DNA from: Gorsachius magnificus
Taxonomy: Eukaryota; Chordata; Aves; Pelecaniformes; Ardeidae
Direction of reading: 5' to 3'
Assembly: GCA_034008185.1 (NCBI GenBank)
Contig: CM067085.1
Span: 55,286,602-55,350,601, forward strand
Length of the DNA: 64,000 nucleotides
Part shown: positions 1 to 10,000 of the stretch, piece after piece
Layout: the number at the start of each line of letters is the position of its first letter
How positions within the stretch are numbered: the stretch's first letter is position 1
Notes under the pieces: model-generated
The model's database searches: none
Told to the model about the DNA's origin: nothing
The model's input: only the letters and a program-made list of their open reading frames with translations
Program-made: the position numbers and the translations under genes

Positions 1-1109
1 TTTTCCATTTACTCTTCTTGTTGAACATTGAAAGATTTCTTCAAAATGCGGTAGTCCATGTTCCACTCCCAGGGCCTGTATGTCTTTGAGCCTTCAGTAG
101 AAAGGGTGGTCGGCTCATCTGGTTTAGGTGTATTTTGTTGGCAGCCTGTCACCCCATCTAAAACCTTTCTTTAAAGCGGCAGTTGCACTCTGTCTGCCAA
201 CTGGTAGTAAGAGGAAAGGGAACGAAAGCAATTAGCCAAGCTCCCATCTCCCTGTGGGATATGCTGGTTGTATCTTTTTGCAGGGCACCTGACTAAGGCC
301 AGATCTGATCCAAAATTACTGATGGGTTGCAAATCTTTCAGGTAAGTCAGCAGGAACCAACTGGTGGCCAAATCAAGAGAAGGGAAAGGGAAGTTTAGAA
401 AAGTTACTTCAGTGGTAGGAGCTTTTTGTATACTTCAGTTCTTCCACTTGGGTTATCTGAGCCTATGCTGCACATCTTAAAAATGTCTTATGGCTGGATG
501 CAGTTTAAGATTTGAGAAAAGGTTTGGGATACGTTCCTATTTAAACCCAGATCAACTTGCATCAGGCTTTCATACCACACAGCATGTTTTTTGGGGGTTG
601 GATATCATTATTACATTTTAAAGATATTCTAAGATTCCAGAGGTATATTTTAGAATATAAACATGAGCAGACAGTTTTGACTTTGAGGTTAACTTTCTTA
701 ACCCAAGGTTAGCTCAGACATATTTGTTAGCTGTGGGACATTTTAGGAAAAATAAATTAATTGTAGCAATATGCCTATTTAATATTGGAGTAACAGTGTC
801 TGGTGTGTTGGGATCCTTCTTCATTTTCCTTCAGTTTACTTAGCATCTCTCAATAAGGTTAAATGGGGAAATGTATCTGCTTTGCTGTTTGAGAGGAGTT
901 TTTTAGTGTTCTGGTGCCACCTATTGAATTCTTTTCCACTGCATCCTATTTCATTGCTATAATGAATCATATCGTAGAAGAGAATCATAGAAAAGCAGGA
1001 GACCTTCAAAATGCTTAGAAGGACATAAAACTGCCATGAAATTCTGTTAAAATGCCAGTGTTTATTTGGAGGGGAAAAAAGGGCAATCAAGGACTGTTAT
1101 TTTCCAAAG

Positions 1110-1207
1110 TGGTTTAAGAAGTGATCTGCTCTAGTTGACATTAGCCTGAGCTTGGCAGCTGGACTAGATGACCACTTGAGGTCACTTCCAACCTCCAGTT
1201 CTATGGT
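1110..1207 (+). mobile_element. CR1 LINE 3'-end fragment
   Basis: The stretch around 1155-1207 reads like the end of avian CR1: a run equivalent to 'ggactagatgacc...gaggtcacttccaacc' followed by 'gttctatgg', which matches the usual 'ttctatga' terminal repeat. It is a 5'-truncated, diverged copy in + orientation. The 5' boundary is approximate. Confidence 0.75.
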
Positions 1208-3060
1208 TACGTGTAATGTCTGTCACCATGAGTGAGCATTAAACCTCATGATGCTATGTTTAAGCTAGTAGTATTATTCCTAACTTTACAAGGAAGAGGA
1301 TCGGGAAAATTACTTTTACAGGAATCTTAAGGAAGTGAATGAGGCAACCAGACATACAGCACTGTGACAACCTTATGAGGCCTGCCTTGCTCGTATTATC
1401 TTACTTCACGTGGAAGAGGGAATCTTGAAATATATATATTTGTCTCCATCACGTTTGTATTAGAGATCAGTAAATAAGCTGTAAAAATATTTCTAAATGT
1501 TTCACTAATCTCTGAGCAGAGTTTCATTTAGGACTTTTTGTGAAACTCCTTTTATTCTTTTCTTGTAAATGGTTATTTAAGTGCAAGTTGATCTGTGTAG
1601 ATGCTCACAGAAAGTTAATTTTGGTTTGAGGTATATTAAATGTGCTGAACCAAAGTACGATTTGGGAAGGAGGTGGAATAATTGATTCTTCAGCTGATAA
1701 GCCAATTTAGAGTGACCAACTGCCTGCTTTCAAACACTAACTTTAAAACCATGAAGATACATTGAAAATTAAGTGCTCATGGCAAATATGAATATGAATG
1801 AATATACATTTCAGTTTTTAAAAGATTCCTTTGCAGTTTAATATATATATTTGCTGTTAATAAATGTTCCAGTACTTAATGGAGATTTCAGGTGCTGGAG
1901 GTACATTGATAGGTCAAACCATCATCTGTATTTTTGTTTCTTACCTGCAACATCTCTCAGGTTAGGAAGCTTCATCCGCTAACATTCTGTAGCTCTGAAA
2001 AGTATACGTGATCCTGTGTTTCAGTGGAGATATATATAGATAAATGGGTTAACATCCTAGAGCTGATATAGTGGCTTCTAAACCCATGTTATTCAGTCTG
2101 TTGTCAGTCTACTACATTTTTTTATAGATTATATTCTTACAATTAAGAGCAATTTCATTTTGACAGTTTCACATGATTTCAGACAAACTATAGGCAGGCC
2201 CATATGCTCATGTCCTGGACCAGATTTTAGGCAACACATCTCCCCACTTCTATAAATGAAGAATGAAGGAGCTAGTTCTGCATTACTATTTTTAGCTGAG
2301 TTTCATTTGACTTCTGTTGATACTTTGTCTCTAAAATATCTGACTGCTGGCTTTTTCCAAATTTTAATTTGTAGGAACAGATCTTGAATAATGTACATGC
2401 TACAATGAATTCAACTGCTCACTAGGAAAGTACTTGCAAGATATTAGCTTTTGTTTACATTAATTTTTATATCATGGCTTATGCACATTTCATGACAGTT
2501 GTGAGCATAAAGAAATTTCTCGCTCTCCACAGGTGACTTTGTCGTCACTGGGCATGTTTTTTTAATGGCTGTTGTTGGTCTTCTGAACCGTTCATGTGGG
2601 ATGCAGAATCCATGGTTGCTATTGAGCAGCCAACGTGTGTGCTGCTGCTTGTTGGGTCGATAAGGAGATCATCTTTGGGGTCCCGGGAGATCTGCCTACG
2701 TTGAGCTTTCTGTGTCAGAGATGAGAGACATGGGTTTGACCCTGGCACATGAACAGGGCAACAGAACATGTATTCTTCATAACTATTGCAGTTTTTTCAA
2801 ATAGCCCTGGATTCTTGTTTTAAACATTGAAGGAATTTATTTTTCAAAAGAGTAGAGCCACAACAGTTGTGAAGTAGTGTATAGGGAAGCTGAAATAAAC
2901 AGAGAAATTATAAACAGTGAAGTACTGTCTGAAAAACACGCATGCCGAAAAAACCCCCACCGAAAACCCAACAGGAAATAAACACAGTGGGAAAGACCTA
3001 GAAGAAAAAGGGAGAGAAAGGAAGAACCAAACAGGCTGATGCAAGTTTGTGGACAGTCAT

Positions 3061-3153
3061 AGCAAGGAACGTGTGAACAAGTGGAAGCTTGTTCCTTGCT
3101 GAAAGCATAGCAGGCTGTGTTAGAGAGCCTGCTAATGTTCCCCTTAAGGGAAC
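3061..3153. repeat. Cluster of three consecutive short inverted repeats
   Basis: Three hairpin-capable palindromes lie in a row: 10-base perfect arms at 3061-3070 and 3091-3100 (AGCAAGGAAC/GTTCCTTGCT, 20-base loop); 8-base arms at 3109-3116 and 3126-3133 (AGCAGGCT/AGCCTGCT); and 6-base arms at 3137-3142 and 3148-3153 (GTTCCC/GGGAAC). No known element was recognised. Confidence 0.55.
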
Positions 3154-3858
3154 AGACGTGCTTTCAGGATAGCTTTCAGGATTCTTATGCCAAAGTGGAA
3201 GCTTCTAGTCCTCAAGAAGAGTAAAAGATGCAGTGATGAGAACAGACTCATGGTTCCCACCATTGCCATTTATTTTTGTCTGTCTTTCTCAGAACAGAAA
3301 TTTCACATTATACAAATACAAAATGTTTTGGGTCAGGATTTCAAAGCAGAGTGTAAAAATGAGGCTTGTTTTTATAGGTGCAAAAAGATCATAGCTCCCA
3401 GCTCAAGTCAGGGAGTAATTTATAACTTGGAGATAAGAGTTATTTGGACAGATTCTTAAATACCAGAGGGATGGGCCAGGAAGGGTGCTGCCATTTAGAA
3501 ATTAATATTAGGGAAAATAAACGGCTTTCAGGAATGCTGCGGCTTGGCTTTCCGGCTCTTCTATAGTGAGGATTATAGACGTGTAGGATTTTTATTGATC
3601 GCCGAATTAGTGTTGATATCTCTTCTTAGCAATAAAACCATTCTTCATTCAGCGAAAAGTCACCCTCTATTTGTTGATATTGTGTGTACTTGTATACACT
3701 GCTGTGTGACAATGCGAAAGATTTTGAGGGTTTTAGCTTTTGGTATTGCCAAATAGGTTGTTAAACATGAAAACATTTAAGTATACTCCAGTCAAATCTG
3801 TTCTGAGAAACATGGTTCAGAGAAAGCCATACAAACCATTGGCCTTTTTCTACTGTAG

Positions 3859-4076
3859 GTGAACTTCTCACCTTCATGCATTGCTCACCTGATGATATTT
3901 TTTCCCCACTGTGCAGCAGGAGATGAAAACGTGGCAAACACCAGCTCTCCCTCCCTTATGTCACCTTCACCTGCACGCTCCACATCACTCTCACCTCCAG
4001 GCACCGCCGAAGGTAATGGTGAATTCAGGACTGCGGCATTGCTGAATTTCTCCTGTTTTAGCTGAACGGGCATCTA
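3859..4076 (+). repeat. Duplicated segment, copy 1 (contains variable exon A1)
   Basis: This segment is repeated at 4769-4981, about 908 bases downstream in the same orientation. Similarity covers about 58 bases of upstream intron, the 96-nt exon and about 64 bases of downstream intron, with small indels in the intron and a handful of substitutions in the exon. The sequence between the copies (4077-4768) is not part of the repeat. Confidence 0.9.
3917..4012 (+). CDS. PTPRC: PTPRC variable mucin-like exon, copy A1 (96 nt)
   Basis: Encodes 32 residues of Ser/Thr/Pro-rich extracellular sequence (reading [20 protein letters not shown], then a Ser/Pro-rich end), typical of the O-glycosylated, alternatively spliced N-terminus of CD45. 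The acceptor follows 'tttccccactgtgcag' and the donor is 'GAAG|gtaatg'. The exon is phase 1 at both ends, so it can be included or skipped without changing frame. A second AG three bases into the exon (CAGCAG) would give a start at 3920 and drop one Ala. By position and composition it corresponds to mammalian exon 4 (A), but it is half that exon's length. It is nearly identical to the exon at 4825-4920. Confidence 0.75.
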
Positions 4077-7000
4077 CTTCTATCATACATTGTTTAACAC
4101 CATCACTGTTAAAGCAATGTGGTGATTTATGTTGTCTGAGGTCAATTATATTACAGCAACATTTGTTTATGTGATGAGGACACATTTAGGTTTTTTTATT
4201 AAATCAAAGGTGGGGATTTGAAACACGCTTTTTGAAGAAAGCGATTAGAATTCAAGCTGTAACAAATTCATGTTTTCCTTATGGACACCTCTTCCCCTTG
4301 AGTTTTCAGATGAGAGTTTCGTGCTGAGCTGTCAGAGTGGTGCTTTCCTGCAATTCATGCAGAGCTCCTTGGGCACCACAGAAGTATTTAATGATTGTGG
4401 GAAGAGGGTCCTTCCTGGGTCAACAACACAAACCAAACCCACTCCAATTGGTCTGGGCTTTTTGCAAACTGCACATTAATTCACCCCCTTTAGCTGGTGT
4501 TTTCAAACACCTCAAATCAGTGCATCCCCCACACCTTGCTTAAGGATGATCAAATCTCTTCATCACAAAGGCATCCCAGACAAATTGGTGGGAATTTGGA
4601 ATTAGTGGTCTTGCAGACCTAATTGCAAGCCATGCTCCTGCAATAAATCCAAGCCGATGTATTGCACAGACTGTGCAAGAACTGGAGAGCAATGTAAATG
4701 TTTTCTTTATGCCAGTGCTGGAGGAAGAAATGTAATTCAGAGAGCACCTGGAAGCCTTTCTGCTTGCAATGAGGTTCTCACTTTCATGCATTGCTCACCT
4801 GATGATATTTTTTCCCCACTGCAGCAGGAGATGAAAATGTAGCAAACGCCAGCTCTCCCTCCCTTATGTCACCTCCACCTGCACACTCCACATCACTCTC
4901 ACCTCCAGGCACTGCTGAAGGTAACGATGAATTCGTGACCGTGGCATTGCTGCTCTTCTGTTTCAGCTGAACTGGCATCCACTGCAGCCTTCCTGATGCT
5001 ATCTCTACCCCTCAGCCTGCACAGCACAGACTCCTGGCTCAAGGAAAAGTGATTTTTAATGTGGGCAATATCAGTCCACAAATCATATGCTTGATATTTC
5101 AGGGGTCTGGTTGTTGCTACATGCCACTAAATATTACTTAAGAATGTGTAATTCCCTGGGGAAAGCTCAGCCAATAGTTGGGAGGAAAGAATGTTTCTTT
5201 TTATATTTTTAACGTATGACTGTGTTTCATTCCTTGGAAGTTTAATTTATGCTTTCTCTCTCTCTTTCTGTTTTCAAGTAGTTGAGTCAACAACGACTAC
5301 ACCTGGTAAGAAATTTTTAATTTACATTACAGAACTGCATTGATGTTTTTTTCTGATCATTTCTTCTTTCCTTTTCCTGTGCAAGTTATCTTGCAGAGTG
5401 TGTAATGCCTTTTTATTCAGCCCACTAAAATGAAATATGCTGTCTTAAGAGGCAAGAATATCAGACAAGTCTGGTTCTGAGTCATGAATTTGAGTATATT
5501 TTAAAACACAACATTTACCGTGAAAGAGGTGCAGTCAGCGCCAAAAGGGGTTATACTTATTGGATGTTCAGTTGACATCTATTGGACCCCTAACACTTTG
5601 AGGGTTTTGGGTGCCTTTGCTTACTAATGAATTCACAGTGCCTCAGTACAAGAGTGCTCCAGCATAGCAGTCCTGTGTTGTGTCCCTCCTTGACTGGGCA
5701 GCCTCTGGAGCATTAATGAAACTGCTGTACCTCTCACCACAGGTGTCTCTCCTGCAGACAGCCCATACCTCCCCACGCACGCAGGCTCCGTCCCTGCCAT
5801 GGGACTCAGCAACCCACCACACCGCAGCACTGCTGCCCTCACCACACGCACTCCCATTGCCTTCAAGAATGCTTCATCAGGTTTGCTGTCTTCCTTTAGG
5901 TGCTGCTCGCTGCTTTCTGAACTGTAGGGGAAAACTAAATAATTACTGCAGGGGAAAACTAAGTAATTCAGCCTCAGGGTAGCCTTTTCCATCTTATCGT
6001 TCATCAGATAGAAAAGGTATACGAAATTTGGCATAGTGGGAATACCAGAATTATTTCTAGGATCTGCTATCTGATGGCCAAGTCTTGTAGTCATCACAGT
6101 AGGATCAAAATGCCAGCTGCTGTCAACAAGGCTGTTGCCAAAGCAAGAGCAATAGGAATGGACCTAAAAGAGAATGTAGAAACCTGTCAGTGATTTATAA
6201 GCAGGGAGGTGAATACTGAGATATAGCAAGTAATACAGTGAGCAAACGAACACTGCTGGAGTGCTTGTTTCTGAAGGAGCACAAGCACTATCCATAACTG
6301 TGTTTCACTGTAAGGACATAGAAAAATGTTTTAGTTTTTCCCAGTTTACAATTATTAATGACATTTTGATGTTGACTCCATCCTGGATTATGCCTAAATA
6401 ATGACCAAAAAATTGTTCTTGTACATTGCAAAATCTATTAGTAAGTGGTATATTCCTAAAATCTTGCTTTCTATTTAAATAATCATTTTCTGTTTTATTT
6501 GATATATTAACATCATTTTTCTTTCAGCACCCTTCTCTAAATTACAAAAATCCCAGAAATAAAAAAAAAGCAGAGAAGGGCTATAATATAACACATTTCT
6601 GATGACATAGCCATATGAAATAATGAATTTTAATTTTTAATGCTGATCTGTTGTTTATTTCCTTACAGATGATTACAATTCAACAACCTTGCACAGCACC
6701 ACCTCACCAGTCAGCACGCCAACAAACACTGGGACCATCCCCACTCTCACAATAGGTGACAAACTTGCACACAGTTATCGCAATTATGATACTGCAAGCA
6801 CGGAAAATGTGTTAGAATGAGGGAATTTGTTCTGAATTTCTTTTATCAAAGTTAAACATACAATTTAGGCATACAACTGCATTAAACTTAAGGGTGTTTT
6901 TAAGTATCTTATTAATAGTTCATGAGTAATATTAAAGATACCAGATTTGCTACTTGTCAAGCAAGTGAAAAATAGCAATTATTTCCATATAGTGGCATAC

Positions 7001-10000
7001 TAGGAGGGTAAATCTGTCAATTACTGTGTCAGTACTCCTCCTGATATTCACAGAAATTTGCCCAAGCAGCAAAAAGCTATGAATACATCCACAGATCTGT
7101 ATGCTTCTCTGTTTTCCGGTGGCTTCCCTTTTGTTTCATTCAGCATTAATGTTTTCTTAGGATCTAATATTGCAAGCACTTACGCGCATTATTATTGCAA
7201 TTGAGCTGTAAGAAATTACTCAGGTCAGAAAAATATGTGTGTGCTTGAGCAAAGTACATCCAAGAGTTGAACTCTTACAATCTTTGTAACTGCCCTTCAA
7301 GTAGCTGTAGGCTGCTGTCAGCTTGTTGACAGACTGAGCTTAGCTTTGACTTGTGGGTCTTCTGCCCTTAACCATCTTGGTAACTCTCCACTGGACCCTC
7401 TCAGTTTACCCTCTCTCTAGGGGCACTACTCAGCCAGATGATTCCCAGCCTGGAGAGATATTTTATATAATTATTTTCAGGATGAAGTTCTTCATTCAGG
7501 CTTCCATACAGGTTCTCTAAATACCAGCTTGTAATTTCTTTTGGGTATTTCAGTGTAAAAATAGTTATACAATGATCTATACTGTTGCATAAATCTCTTT
7601 CCAAAGGTAAGAGTAGCTGTGCAAAAAGTAGGTAAATTTTGTTTCTTTAGTGACATTGGATACTGTTCAGTTAGCCATTCTGCAGTGTACTTATCTTGGG
7701 AAACTGCTATAGCTAATCATACTGCTGTAAGAATATGTGATTTTGGAATATTCTTGTGTAAATTTCTATGCAGAATTGTTATTAATAACCAGATTGATTT
7801 GTAGTCAGTGATGTCATTGGAAAATGAGGAAAGACACATAGTCCCTAAAATAACTAGTTAAAAAATGGTGTTATATGTAGCTTATGTTTTCTTTTCTTAT
7901 AGGATCCTCCACGATAACAACTCCAGAACCTTGTGGTAAGAACCAAACCCCTTATTTTTCTCAGTTCTGAAATTTGCTTAAATCAGTAAACTCAAATACA
8001 GAAAACTCGTCAGTAAAACTGTTCAGTTAGCATCTCAGATTCTTTTATAAACTGTCTTCCAATTCTGGAAGAGTAGGATCAAAGTTATTAACATTTCTGG
8101 TCTTCTCATCTCTGTTTACAGTTCTGTTAAATTGCCCTACACTCAGCTGTTCATATCAGGCCTGCAGAAAAGATCTGCCTGCAGAACTTTTTTAGGCTCT
8201 CTTAATTTTTCCCCATCATGCTGATAATCACATGCTGTGAACTACAATTCATAACTAAAGCAAAAATGAAGTTTGGATATTAGTTTATCTCTTTTCAGAG
8301 TTAGAGACCTCTCCTTGCTAATTTTCAGGAATAGTCTACAGCCATTATTTACTAGATAGTTGTGAAATGCTTTGAATAAGAAAATTTGAAATTTCTTTTC
8401 AAACAAATGATTCAATATGTCAAAACAAAGTATTTCGCTTTGAACCGACATCTTAAATTAATGCAAATCTGTTTCTGGAATGTTCATCTTTTTAATTCTT
8501 TAGGTTTCCTAACTAGAGGATTATTTAAAAGAATATTTTCCACAGGAAATTTTCTCTTTTGACTAAACAATTTTTTTAAAGATAAATAAATAAAAAAAAT
8601 AGAATAAGGAGTAACTAATGTTTCTGTATTTTCTACATCTTAAGACACATATGGTGCTGGGGGAGCCATAAGACATTTAATGGTTCTTAAAAAGTGTCAT
8701 TTGCTTAGTTCATAAAATCATTATTTGCTATTTTATCTTTTTCTGTTAGATGATATTCGATCTCATGTACAAATTGTACATCAGAACAACATGGCTAACG
8801 TTACATTGAGGAATCCCACAAAAAGCAGAGAATATTTTATCTGGGGGCCTAACCCAGATAAACCCCAATTCATCTTAAATGTTAATTCCAGCACAATACT
8901 ACTTCAGAGTTGCACGAGATACAGTTACACGAGAGTTCCAGTTACAAATTGCTCGGACACATACCTTTATATTCCACCTGGTAGGTATATATTTTAGTAG
9001 TTTCTTTTTTTTTTTTTTTTTTTTGACATGCAGTAACTCAGCTTTCATGGATTTCTTAGTCTTTTCTTGTCTCTTTTCAGCGAATCAGAAAAAAGTTTTT
9101 CATAGTTTGCAAGATATTTTGCATTTTGAATTTGCACCTTAAAACATCTCAGTATTTTCTTAAAGTAGGATGTAAAATAATGTAATCTTCTTATTGCAAA
9201 GGAAAAACAGGGCACTTAAACTATGTTGGCCATATGCAGCATGTTTAGCAACAGCAAACCATCCAGCACCTGAATACTACTATTTATACTGGATGTTTTG
9301 TTCTCTAAAGAGAGTGTTAGATTAAAAGTTGTGTTTATTGTCTGAATACTAGCATTATCTTTATTTTATGTAGGCTTTTTCAATTTTTCCTTTCCATTTC
9401 TTGTTAAATTCTTTGTATGTTATTCTATGCTAGTTGTATCTTCATATTGCAGAACAAGTCAACAAATATAAAAGAACAAATTGCTATTTAAAGAATCAAT
9501 ATAGCCAATGTAACAGTGACATTTATACAATCTTAATCCTTTTCAGACAACAGCAAAAATCCTTTTGAAGTTAAGGATAATAACAGCACATTTGCAGTGA
9601 TATGTTGGCAAAAGTCAGCTGCGTGTGCTAATGTGACTCTTAGCTGTAAAGGTAAGACACTTCTAAGATATTTAAAAGTTGATTATTTATTTATTTTAAA
9701 AAGCAATGTTGATGCTGTCTTTTGATGAGTGGCAGATTTAGATTAATTGTACCAGTTTGAGAGTGGGCTGTTCAGAATTTCTGGGATTGCCAGGTTGGGG
9801 ACTACCATCGCAACACAGTGCAAATCTGGGAAAAAGTTTGAAGCCAGAGAGCGCATTTCCTCAGTTTACCAGCTTCACAAATTGCGAACTTCTGAAGATT
9901 TTGAGGTCCTGTTTGATGGTTTGAAGGGGAGCTGAGAGTTTGGATACCCTGCATCTGTGAGTCTGCTGTGAGCTGATTCCTTGCAGACTACCCAGGCAGC

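Larger units (their letters stand above)
1..3916. other. Upstream intron or 5' flank of PTPRC, no exon recognised
   Basis: No credible exon, promoter or leader-peptide exon is visible. The short open frames on both strands lack family resemblance and suitable splice sites. Contents include AT-rich unique sequence, a CR1 3' end near 1.11-1.21 kb, and a cluster of inverted repeats at 3061-3153. In mammals a long intron separates the first PTPRC exons from the variable exons, so this is most simply intron sequence (inference). Confidence 0.5.

Noticed and set aside
2521..2570. Acceptor-like 'ctctccacag' near 2532 as a possible early PTPRC exon
   Set aside because: No donor in a suitable place and no leader-peptide or Ser/Thr-rich coding sequence follows.
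5633..6097. 154-codon minus-strand open frame
   Set aside because: It lies opposite the PTPRC exon 5743-5880, whose CA-rich composition lacks stops on the other strand; no domain or splice support.
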